Below, piece after piece: positions 52,937 through 63,922 of a stretch of DNA of 64,000 bases. This DNA is from CALAZP01 sp964410725 (GTDB lineage Bacteria > Bacteroidota > Bacteroidia > Chitinophagales > Saprospiraceae), in NCBI GenBank assembly GCA_964410725.1, contig CAYPID010000006.1:3934-67933 (forward strand). The letters run 5' to 3'. The notes under the pieces are model-generated. The model saw nothing but the letters and a program-made list of their open reading frames with translations. It searched no databases and was not told the DNA's origin. The translations under genes were made by a program, and so were the position numbers. The first letter of the stretch is position 1, and the number at the start of each line of letters is the position of its first letter.

Positions 52937-54344
52937 TCTAACTTCTGCCGAGGAAGAGGTTTTTTCCTTGCTTTCAAAAATTGCCAAAGAAAAAAAGATT
53001 CCAACCTATTTAGTAGGTGGATATGTCCGCGATAAATTGCTCCAAAGACCATCTGTAGATATCGACATTGTATGCCTTGGGAGTGGAATTATACTGGCCC
53101 AATTGTTTTCCGAAAGTATTTCTCGCAAGCCTAAAGTCACTGTATATAAAAGGTATGGAACAGCCATGGTCCAATATAAAAACCTGGAATTGGAATTTGT
53201 GGGGGCTAGAAAAGAATCTTATAGTCCAGATTCCAGGAAACCTAGTGTGGAAGAGGGAACTTTAGAAGATGATCAGAACAGGAGAGATTTCACCATCAAT
53301 GCTTTAGCCTTAAGTTTAAATGAAATTGATTATGGTACTTTAATTGACCCGTTTGATGGCAGGGAACATTTAAATCAAAAATTGATTAAGACTCCCTTAG
53401 ATCCCCACAAAACTTTTGAAGATGATCCGCTGAGAATGATGAGAGCGATTAGGTTCTCTTCTCAATTGGCTTTTGAAATTCATGCAGATACCTTTAAGGC
53501 CATTCAAAGTATGGCTCACCGCATCGAAATTGTTTCAAAGGAGAGAATTGCGATCGAACTGAATAAGATTATTCTATCTCCTAGACCTTCGACTGGATTT
53601 CTGCTCTTGTACAAGGCTGGGTTACTCCAAGAGATTTTTCCCGATTTTGTTAAATTATATGGAGTGGAAAATTTTAAAGGGGTAGGGCATAAAGACAATT
53701 TTTATCACACGCTTCAAGTTTTGGATAATGTTGCTATTAAGTCTGATAACCTCTGGTTAAGATGGGCAGCAATCCTTCACGATATTGCCAAACCTCAAAC
53801 CAAAAAATTTTCAGAAAAATTGGGGTGGACTTTTCACGGCCATGAAGTTGTTGGCGCAGCTATGGTCCCGAGAATATTTAGGAGTCTAAAGCTACCAATG
53901 GACCACCAAATGAAATATGTCCAAAAATTAGTCAGACTGCACTTGAGACCTATAAGCCTGACCAAAGAAGATATCACAGATAGCGCGGTAAGAAGGTTGT
54001 TATTTGATGCTGGGAATGATATTGACGACCTAATGATTTTATGCGAAGCAGACATTACTTCAAAAAATGAAAAAAAGGTTAAGAGGTATTTAGAAAACTA
54101 TGAAATCCTTCGGAAAAAATTAGAAGAGGTAGAAGAAAAGGACCATTTGAGAAATTGGCAACCACCTATCTCTGGTGAATTTATTATGGAAACTTTTGGA
54201 TTAAAACCATCTAAAACAGTAGGAACTATAAAAACAGCAATTAGGGAAGCTATACTCGAGGGACATATAAAAAATGATTTTGAAGAGGCAGAGAGGTTTA
54301 TGATTCAATATGCAAAAGGCCTATCTCTCTACCCCAAAACCTAA
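52926..54344 (+). CDS. cca: CCA tRNA nucleotidyltransferase / poly(A) polymerase family
   Basis: A 472-residue class II nucleotidyltransferase. The head domain has YLVGGYVRDKLLQRPSVDIDIV (the GG and DxD catalytic site), then RRDFTINALAL and DPLRMMRAIRF of the neck region. A central HD-type metal-binding segment (HDIAKPQTKKF) lies near residue 288. It adds or repairs the CCA end of tRNAs. The start appears to be TTG at 52926, inside the last codons of dusB; no ATG precedes the conserved motif. The pairing of two tRNA enzymes in one transcript is functionally coherent. Confidence 0.88.
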   Translation: MLFDLTSAEEEVFSLLSKIAKEKKIPTYLVGGYVRDKLLQRPSVDIDIVCLGSGIILAQLFSESISRKPKVTVYKRYGTAMVQYKNLELEFVGARKESYSPDSRKPSVEEGTLEDDQNRRDFTINALALSLNEIDYGTLIDPFDGREHLNQKLIKTPLDPHKTFEDDPLRMMRAIRFSSQLAFEIHADTFKAIQSMAHRIEIVSKERIAIELNKIILSPRPSTGFLLLYKAGLLQEIFPDFVKLYGVENFKGVGHKDNFYHTLQVLDNVAIKSDNLWLRWAAILHDIAKPQTKKFSEKLGWTFHGHEVVGAAMVPRIFRSLKLPMDHQMKYVQKLVRLHLRPISLTKEDITDSAVRRLLFDAGNDIDDLMILCEADITSKNEKKVKRYLENYEILRKKLEEVEEKDHLRNWQPPISGEFIMETFGLKPSKTVGTIKTAIREAILEGHIKNDFEEAERFMIQYAKGLSLYPKT

Positions 54345-54345
54345 A

Positions 54346-55062
54346 TTATTCAGACATATCCATATTGTGAAATATGTTTACCACGTCCTCATCTTCTTCC
54401 ATTTTTTCGATAAGTTTAATGACCTCTTCCGCGTGATCATCCTCAAGCTTTATGGTGTGACCAGGAATTCTTTGTAATTCTGATTCAAGAACTTCAAGGG
54501 ATAAATCTTCCAGTCCCTTTTGTAGTTTGCCAAAATCTTCAAAAGCACAATGCAGAACGATATGCATTTCTTCTGCTTCCAAACTATCTAAACCAAAATC
54601 TATCAATGCAAATTCAAGATCCTCAATTTCCATAGAAGGGGTGGCAATTTTGAAAGTTGCCTTTCTTGTAAAGAGATAATCAACAGAACCAGATGTACTT
54701 AAATTTCCGCCATTTTTTGAAAATATATGTCTCACATTAGCAACTGTTCTTGTTGGATTATCTGTAGCTGTTTCTACAATAACCGCTATCCCGTGTGGTG
54801 CGTAGCCTTCGTAAACTATTTCTTGGTAGTCTGTAGCATCTTTTGAGGTGGCTTTTTTAATAGCATTATCTACATTGGTTTTTGGCATATTGGCAGCCTT
54901 CGCATTCTGGATGGCCATTCTTAACCTAGCGTTGTAATTAGGATCTGCGCCACCCTCCTTTACCGCTATTGAGATTTCCCTTCCTACCCTGGTAAATACC
55001 TTGGCCATATTGGCCCAACGTTTCATTTTTCTGGCTTTCCTATATTCAAATGCTCGTCCCAT
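54346..55062 (-). CDS. YebC/PmpR-family transcriptional regulator
   Basis: A protein of about 238 residues from the ATG at 55062 (MGRAFEYRKARKMKRWANMAKVF). The N-terminal helical domain, the AKAANMPKTNVDNAIKKA segment and the YEGYAPHGIAVIVET and RHIFSKNGGNLSTSGSVDYLF stretches are diagnostic for YebC. Members bind DNA or, as shown in some species, aid translation of proline-rich stretches. A longer reading to 55086 adds eight unmatched residues. It converges with cca with a single-base spacer and is divergent from malQ. Confidence 0.92.
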   Translation of the reverse strand: MGRAFEYRKARKMKRWANMAKVFTRVGREISIAVKEGGADPNYNARLRMAIQNAKAANMPKTNVDNAIKKATSKDATDYQEIVYEGYAPHGIAVIVETATDNPTRTVANVRHIFSKNGGNLSTSGSVDYLFTRKATFKIATPSMEIEDLEFALIDFGLDSLEAEEMHIVLHCAFEDFGKLQKGLEDLSLEVLESELQRIPGHTIKLEDDHAEEVIKLIEKMEEDEDVVNIFHNMDMSE

Positions 55063-55140
55063 ATTGAAGTTGATTATGTTTCGCAAAAATAAACTTTTCC
55101 ATTCGTATCTTTCAGCATCTATTAGAATGAAATAATACTT

Positions 55141-57777
55141 ATGAAAATAAAATTTTCAATTCGCTATGCCACCAAATGGGGAGAACAAATTGGGGTGTGT
55201 GGAAACATTCCTGAATTGGGAAATGGCAACCCCCAAATGGGACTAATCCTATCTTATCTGCCAGGAGATATTTGGTGTGGTTGGTTAGATTTCAATACAA
55301 GTATCAAAGTTTTGGATTACAAATATTTTCTACTAGATGAAAATGATAATAAGGTCATCTTTGAATCTGGATTGGGGCGTAAACTTCAGCTTTTGGATGT
55401 AATGTCCTCTATTTTTCTATCTGATTATTGGCAAGTTATTAATGCTGAGCAAAAGGCGTTACAGTCAGACGCATTTACTAAGGTTATTTTTGCACGATCA
55501 ATTCGAAAAAAAGAGAAGTTTTTCACTGAATCAATTGCCCACCAAAGATGTAAGATTAAGACAGAATACGTTCCCTTACTTCAAGATGAAAAACTTTGTA
55601 TTACAGGCAATGCAAAGGCGTTTGGTCAATGGAATATTGAAAATCCTTTAATACTAGACGGAAGTAATTACCCGCAATGGGAAATTGAATTTTCAGCTGA
55701 ATCTCAAGATAATTTAGAATTTAAGTTTGCAATTTATTCCACCAATCAAAGAAGAGTTATTAGATGGGAAAGGGGAGATAATAGACAATTGAGAGTGGAT
55801 GAAGATTGTCTAAATCAGATATTCCATTTGGAACCTCCTCGTTTAGATAAAGAAAAATGGAAAGGTGCAGGAGTAGCACTCCCTATTTTTTCTCTGAAAT
55901 CCAATAATAGTTTAGGAGTGGGGGAGTTTCTCGATTTAATACCTGCGATTGACTGGGCCAAATCAATAGGGTTGAAAATTCTACAAATTTTGCCTATTAA
56001 TGATACTTCTGCCACCTATACCAATCAAGATTCCTATCCTTATGCTGCCATCTCTGTATTTGCTTTGCATCCTATTTATTTGAATCTTGAACAAATTGGG
56101 GTGCCCAAAGATCAATTGACTCCTCTCATTAAAAAGTTGAATTCTTTTGATACCCTTCAATATGAAGAGGTGATTAGGATAAAGATGGAAATATCTCGCG
56201 CAGTTTATTCTGAAAACTATGGAAGTATTATTCAAGACAAGGGATTTTTGGATTTTATTGCTGAAAATTGGCATTGGTTAGATGAATATGCCCTTTTTTG
56301 TTTGCTTAGAGATCAATTTAAAACTGTAAACTTTGAGAAATGGGAGGGATATTCAGATTACAATCCTGACATTAAGGTGTATTTTGAAAAAAAGGATCTA
56401 CTTTTTTATTCTTTCATTCAATACCATTTGCACCTTCAACTCTCCCAAGCAGCCAATTATGCGAGAGAACAAGGAATTGTTTTAAAAGGTGATTTGCCAA
56501 TAGGTATTTATAGAAACAGTGTGGATGCCTGGGTAGCACCTCATTTGTATAATATGGATGGCCAAGCAGGAGCTCCTCCAGATGCATTTGCTAAGAATGG
56601 ACAAAATTGGGGATTTCCTACCTATAATTGGAAAGAGATGGCCAAGGATGAATTTAGTTGGTGGAAAAATAGATTTCGGCATCTTTCCAAATATTTCGAC
56701 GCCTTTCGTATTGACCATATATTAGGATTTTTTAGAATATGGGAAATCCCATATCAACAAATTCAAGGTATTTTGGGGATTTTTAACCCCGCAGTTCCAT
56801 TAAATTCTCAAGATTTATTAGCAATAGGATACCATGATCAGCCAAGTAGATTCACCCAACCTTATATCACAGAGGATATTCTATTAGATACTTTCGGTGA
56901 AGATACCTCATGGGTGAAAGAACAACTCCTTAGATCAGATTATAGTTTTAAAGAAGAAGTTAACACCCAGAGAAAAGTTCAGCATTTTTTAGCTACAATA
57001 CCTGAGAAGAGAAATCTGATAGACAAGATTTTTAACTTAATGTCCAATGTTCTCCTGATAGAAGATAATAAGGGACAACTCCATCCGAGGTTTAATCTCC
57101 ACGAGACTAAAAGTTTTCAACTTTTAGATCACCGCCTTCAAGATCAATTATCTAATTTATACCATCACTATTTTTACGTAAGACAAGAGGGTTTTTGGGA
57201 AAAGGAAGCCCGTGCCAAACTTCCAGAGGTAATAGGCGCTACTAATATGTTGATTTGTGGGGAAGATTTAGGTATGATTCCCTCTTGTGTTCCCGGAGTC
57301 ATGAATGACCTTGGAATACTCAGTCTTGAAATTCAAAGGATGTCGAAAAATCCTGCTCATCTTTTTGTTGAAAAAGAGGATGTTCCTTATTTATCTGTTA
57401 TGAGTACATCTACCCATGATATGGAACCCATAAGGTTATGGTGGGAAACAGCACCGAAGGCAGATATCCAATATTTTTTCAATTTTATTTTGAAGTTATC
57501 AGGAGAGGCACCGAGAAAATGTAATCATTTTCTAGTACAACGAATCATTAATTTACATCTCAATTGGCCTGGAATGTGGGCAATTTTCCCCCTCCAAGAT
57601 TTATTGGGATTGGATCCAGATTGGTCTAAAATTCCTGCTGAAAAGGAGAGAATTAATGTCCCTAGTAATCCTAATCACTTTTGGAATTACCGGTTTCACT
57701 TAACTTTGGAACAGCTTCAGCAAAACAATAAATTGAACCATTTAATAAAAGGAATGGTGCTTTCAAGTGGTAGGTGA
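55141..57777 (+). CDS. malQ: 4-alpha-glucanotransferase (GH77) with two CBM20 modules
   Basis: An 878-residue amylomaltase that transfers alpha-1,4-glucan segments in glycogen or maltodextrin metabolism. Two N-terminal starch-binding-like modules cover about residues 1-95 (WGEQIGVCGNIPELGNGN) and 140-235 (LCITGNAKAFGQWNIENPLIL). The GH77 barrel follows with FRIDHILGFFRIWEIP (nucleophile Asp), ICGEDLGMIP (acid/base Glu) and STHDMEPIRLWW (third acid). This two-CBM layout is the plant DPE2-like form also common in Bacteroidota. It is cytoplasmic, with no signal peptide. Confidence 0.93.
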   Translation: MKIKFSIRYATKWGEQIGVCGNIPELGNGNPQMGLILSYLPGDIWCGWLDFNTSIKVLDYKYFLLDENDNKVIFESGLGRKLQLLDVMSSIFLSDYWQVINAEQKALQSDAFTKVIFARSIRKKEKFFTESIAHQRCKIKTEYVPLLQDEKLCITGNAKAFGQWNIENPLILDGSNYPQWEIEFSAESQDNLEFKFAIYSTNQRRVIRWERGDNRQLRVDEDCLNQIFHLEPPRLDKEKWKGAGVALPIFSLKSNNSLGVGEFLDLIPAIDWAKSIGLKILQILPINDTSATYTNQDSYPYAAISVFALHPIYLNLEQIGVPKDQLTPLIKKLNSFDTLQYEEVIRIKMEISRAVYSENYGSIIQDKGFLDFIAENWHWLDEYALFCLLRDQFKTVNFEKWEGYSDYNPDIKVYFEKKDLLFYSFIQYHLHLQLSQAANYAREQGIVLKGDLPIGIYRNSVDAWVAPHLYNMDGQAGAPPDAFAKNGQNWGFPTYNWKEMAKDEFSWWKNRFRHLSKYFDAFRIDHILGFFRIWEIPYQQIQGILGIFNPAVPLNSQDLLAIGYHDQPSRFTQPYITEDILLDTFGEDTSWVKEQLLRSDYSFKEEVNTQRKVQHFLATIPEKRNLIDKIFNLMSNVLLIEDNKGQLHPRFNLHETKSFQLLDHRLQDQLSNLYHHYFYVRQEGFWEKEARAKLPEVIGATNMLICGEDLGMIPSCVPGVMNDLGILSLEIQRMSKNPAHLFVEKEDVPYLSVMSTSTHDMEPIRLWWETAPKADIQYFFNFILKLSGEAPRKCNHFLVQRIINLHLNWPGMWAIFPLQDLLGLDPDWSKIPAEKERINVPSNPNHFWNYRFHLTLEQLQQNNKLNHLIKGMVLSSGR

Positions 57778-57807
57778 AATAATTTAATTTTATTTATTTG
57801 AAATTTT

Positions 57808-57839
57808 TTTGGTGTGAAATAAATAAATTTATATTTTTG
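57808..57839 (+). promoter_or_regulatory. Predicted promoter ahead of the giant T9SS protein
   Basis: TTTG at 57808-57811 and TATTTTTG at 57832-57839 are 20 nt apart, a very good match to the Bacteroidota promoter. Transcription would begin near 57843, immediately before the hairpin at 57846-57857. Confidence 0.65.
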
Positions 57840-57842
57840 CTC

Positions 57843-58212
57843 TGTGACCGAAAGGTCCAAATCATAATCCCATAACTGACGCCACTCTTTACAACTTTCA
57901 AAGGAGTCGATAACTCGACTAAAAAAAAGTTGTTTTTCATTTTAGCGTTTGTTGTGTTTAAAACTGGCTTTTGGCCACCTACTTTTTTTTTGGCATCGTT
58001 ATTGCTATTACAGTTTATAACTGGATTTGCAACTTAGAAATTTAGGTTACAACAGAACTGTTTTTTTCTGTTCGTTTCACTTTAATTTCTATTTCCCTGA
58101 TTATCAGTATGTTTTAAAAAATGACATAATACTGCTCGGGATAGCTATGTCCAATAGGTAACAAAATATTTATTGGTATAACCACAAGTTTTTATTCAAA
58201 TCGCTAACAATT
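57843..58212 (+). ncRNA. Long structured 5' leader or small RNA candidate
   Basis: The 435-nt stretch 57778-58212 has no gene I can support. After the promoter comes GACCGAAAGGTC (57846-57857), a 4-bp stem with a GAAA tetraloop. A two-part stem follows: ACAACTTT (57891-57898) with AAAGTTGT (57926-57933), enclosing AGTCG (57905-57909) with CGACT (57916-57920). It runs straight into a T-run (57933-57937) and so resembles an intrinsic terminator. Transcription from the promoter to this point would give an RNA of about 95 nt. The remaining 275 nt to the ATG holds only a weak AACAGAA/TTCTGTT hairpin near 58053. It could be a regulated leader or a separate small RNA. Confidence 0.35.
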
Positions 58213-61200
58213 ATGAAACAGCCCAAATTCTTTAACCCGATTAAAATGCTATCCTATATTGGATTGGTATTCTTTTTCACTTTTGGCGTAGCCAAAACCT
58301 CTGCTGATGCACAGTGCGCGTGTCAAAGGGGTTTTATAGTTCCTTTAGATTCACTTTGTGAAGCTACTATAAGTACTTCCATGGTATTCACCGGTGCAGG
58401 TTGTCCTACANNNNNNNNNNNNNNNNNNNNNNNNNNNNNNNNNNNNNNNNNNNNNNNNNNNNNNNNNNNNNNNNNNNNNNNNNNNNNNNNNNNNNNNNNN
58501 NNNNNNNNNNACATTTGTAGACACTTCGGATATTTTTGCTCCCTGGCTTCTGTATCCTTACCCGATTGTAAGAATAGATTTAAAATTGTTGGCAGGACAG
58601 TCATATGAATTGGTAGTTACTTCTCGAGAACCTAATGCCACTGGTGATTTCGAATTATATGTGTTGAGAAATCAATACGATACCAATGTAGATGGAGCGG
58701 TATTACTGGATACTATTAATGGTAACCCCCTCTTAATTGATACCAAATACAAATATTTTGACTTTTTGTGCGGTGACTTAGAAAAGGTAATGCTGCCGAG
58801 AAGTGTAACCTTGACTCAGACTCAATATTTAACTGGAGGAAGGGTAGATCTTTTAGCTAATTTATTCGGAACAGATACCACAATAACAGCTGTTGGAAAT
58901 TATTGGAATGATTTGGCTGCAACCCTACTAAGTACAGCTGGCAATCCAGACACATTTAGATCCTTGGATTATTATTACGATTCGGTGGAGACAGTAGAAC
59001 TCCTTCAGTATAATTATGGATTCAAACCCTTGGTTTTCGAAAATTGTAGCGATTGGGATGTTACCATTTCAGATACTTACACTGGATTTGGAGATTGTGG
59101 TATTGACCAAGGATCAGATGGATTGATTGGATTAAATTTAAGTGGTCAAATTACCAGAAGATATGTAGTTCAAGATGCAGGGGCTAAAAATACCACAGAT
59201 GAGTGTTCCATTACTATGAATTTTAGAACCCCGAGCCTATTGGATATTAGACTGCCTCATTATACCAGTTTTGTGGAATGCGATGATATTGGAGATATAT
59301 ATACCTTAGAAAATGGACATCCTTCTCCTAGGACTACAGGTTATCCTTTCTTGGTAACTCTAAGCGGAATTATTGATTTGACCCCCGAATCAGCCTATTG
59401 TAATTTAGGAGCTGCATACAGAGATGTGGCTAGGGTAGATGCTTGTGAAGAAAGCTATAGGTTCAGAAGAGAATGGACCATTTATGATTGGTGTAGACCA
59501 GGTACATCTGTGATTTACAATCAAATCATAAAAGTGGGTGATTGGACGCCTCCGACCGCAGTGGCAGGAAGTATTAGTACTGCCATCAGTTCCTACAATT
59601 GCAATGGTTCTGCCAGAATTCAAAGGGGAAGTGCTACCGATTTATGTACAGCAACAGAAAATATCGAAATTGAAATTTCAGTTCGAGATAATCAGGGTAA
59701 TATTATTGCCTATTATCCAGCTGGAACAGGTTCAGTAGATGTTTTAAATTTGACAGTGGGAGATTATACTGTGGTGTGGACTGCCACAGACAATTGTGGA
59801 AATCAAGATACTATTAGTAGCGCATTTGCAATTTCAGATGGAGTTGCTCCTTCTTGTGTGATTGATGATATAAGAAATGTTTCCCTTACCAATTATTCCA
59901 ATTCATTTAATAATTTAGATTCTACCACCAACGGTACAGCTTGGTTGGAAGCTACTCGCATAGATGAAGGTTCTAAAGACAACTGTTTTGATGTCAATGT
60001 GGAGGTTAGAAGGGAGTTGGGAACCAGTGGAAGTGATGCAGTAAATAGTTGGTTGGCATTTTTGGAAATGTCTGAAACGGAAGCCATTAACCAGGGAAGA
60101 ATGACAGTTTACCAAGGTATTTACTATACAGAATGGCGAGCGGATTTACCTTTCTATTGTGTAGATGTAGCGGCTGGTGAACAAGATGTAATTGCAGAAA
60201 TGAGAGTAACTGAAGATAGAATTAATGGCCTTAGCAGCTTATGCTGGATGTACATCAACGTAGAAGATAAAACAGACCCCTCATGCTATGATTTAAACAC
60301 TCAAACCTATGTTTATAACTGCGATGATGTACCCTCAGGAAACCTTAATACAGAAGGAGCCTGGGATGAGTTTTTTACTGATGTTACTTTAGAAAATGTT
60401 CTAGCCTCTTCCATTTGCGGATCAGTACTGCAAGTGGTAGGAACCACCTCTAATATATCATCTTGTGGCGTTGGTTCTGTGACAAGAGAATATCGAATTG
60501 TAAATAATTCTAATGCGCTAGAATCTCAGATTTGTAGTAAGACTATCACGTTTGTAGAGAACCACGATTATTACATAACTTTTCCAGCGGATACAAGTAT
60601 TACCTGTGGAGCTGTAGTCGAGGCTGACCCCATACAGTGGTCAGAAAACTCTTGTGATCTAATCACGCTTAGCAATCTTCCGGTGGAAACTTTTGCTGCC
60701 ACAGCCAATGAGTGTTATAAAGAATTTAGAACATACCGGCTAATCAATTGGTGTGAATATGATGGTGACGGAGTTCCTATCGTAATCAGTAGGGATGAAG
60801 ATGGCGATCAAATTTTAGGAGAGAAAGTAACTGTTAACGTGAAGTATAGTGGTACAACTGATTCCAGTACGTTTGCTTACTGGACTTCTACTGATCCTCA
60901 AGATTATAACCCTTCCAGTTTCATCAAAAGAGCAGATTTGATGACTTATAGCACAGGAACAGGCTATGAAGCGGGTTATTTTCAATATACTCAGGTGGTT
61001 AAGGTGTATGATGATGAAGAACCCACTATCGAATTTACCACCACAGATCTTCGATTCGAAAGCTATAACAATAACGCAGGTACTGGCATGGATTACTGCC
61101 CTGGAGAAGTGACCATTGCTGCAAATGTAACCGATGGTTGCACTTCTGTATCTGAGCAAATTCAAATAGTTGATGTTCTTTTAGATATTAATAATGATGG

Positions 61201-63022
61201 TCAAGGCCCAATTACCAGATCAGACAAAAACTTTGATTTTAATTTAAGTACTGGAGATTATGTAGCCATTAAATCTGGTAACGAAGTAACCATCACTGAT
61301 GAATTGGTGCCTATTGGAACGCATTCCTACAGGATTATTGCTAGTGATGGATGCGGCAATGTTAGAGTAGAAGATATTCAATTTGAAGTTTATGACGCCA
61401 AAGCGCCAGCACCAATATGTATTGAAGGTTTAGCAATTGAGTTGATGCCTAATAGCAATCAAGCAGGGGATTTACAAATGTCTGTTCAAGCAATTGATTT
61501 TATTAATTCCAATACTGTAATTTCGGATTGTCACCCTGATTATACCTACTATATTTTAAGAGCTGAAAATTTCAATGGTAGTGATTTTGATCAGGTGACG
61601 GATGCAACAACCATCATTAATAGCCCGGATTTATCTTCATCAGCCTTATTTACTTGTATTGACGTTAACGAATCGGGTGCAATTGACTTAATATCAGAGA
61701 CAGATGATTTATTTACCGTCTATGTAGTCATGGAAGATGGAGTAGGCAATAGAGATTACTGTTCAACGACGGTAGATGTTCAAGATAATGTGAATTCTTG
61801 TAATACCACTACCATTGTTCAGGCCTCAATTTCAGGATTAGTGACCACAGAAGAAGATGAATTGGTAAAAGGGGTTGAATTGGTGATGAGTGGATCTGAC
61901 AATAGAATGGTCATGAGCAGCAATAATGGAGACTTTATGTTTGATAATTTAACCATGGGAATGGATTATTCCATAACACCTAAGAAAGTGACGCCTGCGG
62001 CAAATGGAGTTTCAACCTTTGATATGGTCTTAATTAGTAAGCACATCTTAAGCGTTAAGCCACTAGATAGTCCATATCAATTGATTGCAGCTGATGTAAA
62101 CAATTCTAAAAGCATTACGACTTTAGATTTGATTCAAATGAGAAAGGTTATTTTGAGTATTTCTGATGAATTTAGCAGTAATAAAACCTGGAGATTCATT
62201 CCAACTTCCTATAACTTTTCTAATCCTAGGAACCCTTGGGCGGATAACTTCCCTGAAGTTTTAAACATCAATAATCTGGATAAATCTATCAATTCTGCAG
62301 ACTTTGTTGCTGTTAAACTAGGGGATGTAAATAATAGCGCCACCTTGGATATTCAACCTAGATCAGGAGAGGTATTCGAATTTATTGTAGAGGATGTCCT
62401 ATTGGAAAAGGGAAAGGAATACACAGTAAGATTTAATGCAGAGGCCTCAAAAGTATTGGGTTACCAGTTTGCCTTAGAATTTGATCCAGGTAAATTGGAA
62501 TTACAAAAAATTCAAGAAATGGCTGCCAAAGAAGATAACTTTGGAACCAGATTCATAGAAGAAGGAATCATCCTCACCAGTTGGAATGGGGATGCTAAGA
62601 ATAATGAAATGTTTGGTTTGGTATTCCAAGCTAAAGAAGATTCAAAATTGAGCGATTTGTTGAAGGTGAGCTCACGCTATTTAAATGCTGAAGCCTATAA
62701 TTTATTAGGAGAGGCTATGGGCGTGAGCCTTCACTTTACTTCAAGTTCCTTGGCAGAAACTTCGTTTACTTTGGAACAAAATGCGCCAAACCCATTCAAG
62801 AGTACTACTAATATTGGCTTTAGTTTACCAGAAACCAGCGATATTGAATTTACCATAACTGACTTAAATGGTAAGATTATTAAAGTATTAAAGGGCAACT
62901 ATAACAAGGGTAAGCATATTCTTCAATTGTTGAGTAAAGAATTACCTCAAGGGATGTTATATTACTCTTTAAAAACTAGTCAAGGGTTCTCAGAAACAAA
63001 ATCAATGCTAGTGATTGAATAG
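58213..63022 (+). CDS. Giant T9SS-secreted multidomain protein, interrupted by an assembly gap
   Basis: Probably one gene split by 100 Ns. The 5' part (58213-58410, exactly 66 codons) has a signal peptide ending ADAQC and the VPLDSLCEA motif common in secreted Saprospiraceae repeat proteins. The 3' part (58511-63022) reads on in a frame that fits only if the true gap is a multiple of three. It holds many Cys-rich, HYR-like beta repeats (FENCSDWDVTISD, WTATDNCGNQDT, IIASDGCGNVRV), a Cna-B-like module (about 61831-61990), two dockerin-like repeats (AADVNNSKSITTLDLIQ, INNLDKSINSADFVAVKLGD), a cohesin-like domain (about 62378-62740) and a T9SS type A sorting domain (about 62770-63022, from LEQNAPNPFKSTTNIGF). 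It is probably a cell-surface adhesin or matrix protein. Confidence 0.82.
58411..58510. other. Assembly gap (100 N)
   Basis: Exactly one hundred undetermined bases, the customary placeholder for a scaffold gap of unknown size. Both flanks read ACA. The codon frame is complete up to 58410 and restarts at 58511, which shows the real length is not 100 if the gene is intact. Confidence 0.98.
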
Positions 63023-63037
63023 CTTTAAATCATTAAA

Positions 63038-63886
63038 TTGAAAATATCTATTCACTTCCTGAAAATCCATTTAGCAGTTTTGCTATTTGGATTTTCAGGT
63101 TTATTTGGAAAATGGATTCAGCAACCTGCACATATTATAGTATTAGGTAGATTATTTTTTGCAGTTTGCGGTCTTGGTATATTGGGTATGATCAAGAGGG
63201 GAAGTTTGATGAGCTTCAAAACAATTGAAAACTCAAAGGTCCTAATATACTCGGGTATTTTGTTAGCTATTCATTGGGTTACCTTTTTTGAATCTATAAG
63301 ATTAAGTTCCGTTGGCATAGGCTTATTGACCTTTTCAACTTTTCCAATATTCACTTCTTTATTGGAACCTTTTATATTAAAGGTAGTCTTCAAAAGAAAT
63401 AATATTATAACGGCCCTAATAGCCTTTTGTGGAATTTTGGCAATGGTCAGCGATTCCAAAATAACAATTGAATATTTTTTAGGGGCTTGTATTGGGGTTA
63501 TTTCAGGTTTAACTTTTGCTGTTTTAACCATTTATAACCGAAAAAATTTGGTTAACATTAATGCGATAACCCTATCTTTTTACCAGGATTTGGTTGCTTT
63601 GATCTTTCTTCTACCATTTTTATGGGTATCCGAAATCCAAATAGGTTTTTCAACCATAACCCAATTAGCTGCACTTGGATTAATTTTTACAGCCTTGGCA
63701 CACACCTTGTTTATAGCTGGAATGAAATCCATTTCCGCCACTTCAGCAAGTATGACCACATTTTTAGAGCCAGTCTATGGGATACTTGGTGCATGGTTAT
63801 TCTTCGGAGAAAGCCCGACGAAATCTATGATCTTTGGGGGAAGTTTAGTCTTTTTAGCAGTTTGGCTAAACATTAAAAACAGCTAG
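63038..63886 (+). CDS. EamA/DMT-superfamily exporter
   Basis: A 282-residue membrane protein with about ten predicted helices in two EamA repeats, for instance KIHLAVLLFGFSGLFGKWI at the start, FESIRLSSVGIGLLTFSTFPIFTSLLEP in the first half, and SATSASMTTFLEPVYGILGAWLFFGE in the second. Family members export amino acids or other metabolites; the substrate cannot be told. The start is TTG at 63038: the first helix begins a few residues later and no ATG is available. It lies 15 nt after the giant secreted gene, but co-transcription is uncertain. Confidence 0.85.
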   Translation: MKISIHFLKIHLAVLLFGFSGLFGKWIQQPAHIIVLGRLFFAVCGLGILGMIKRGSLMSFKTIENSKVLIYSGILLAIHWVTFFESIRLSSVGIGLLTFSTFPIFTSLLEPFILKVVFKRNNIITALIAFCGILAMVSDSKITIEYFLGACIGVISGLTFAVLTIYNRKNLVNINAITLSFYQDLVALIFLLPFLWVSEIQIGFSTITQLAALGLIFTALAHTLFIAGMKSISATSASMTTFLEPVYGILGAWLFFGESPTKSMIFGGSLVFLAVWLNIKNS

Positions 63887-63922
63887 GAAAACGAGCCATT
63901 AACTATTTGGGGAGAAAAAATG

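Noticed and set aside
53068..53265. Alternative 65-codon plus-strand frame inside cca
   Set aside because: It is a shadow of the well-supported cca frame, with no family-like sequence.
58394..58510. ATG at 58394 as the start of the giant protein
   Set aside because: The frame runs through the N block and the ATG is out of frame with the real signal peptide at 58213; it is an artefact of the placeholder gap length.
60815..61165. 116-residue minus-strand frame inside the giant T9SS gene
   Set aside because: It is a shadow frame rich in Cys, Ile and Ser antisense to conserved beta repeats; no start context or homologous pattern.
58213..63022. Repeat cluster interpreted as a CRISPR or phase-variable array
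   Set aside because: The repetition is at the protein domain level and strongly diverged; there are no direct nucleotide repeats with spacers.
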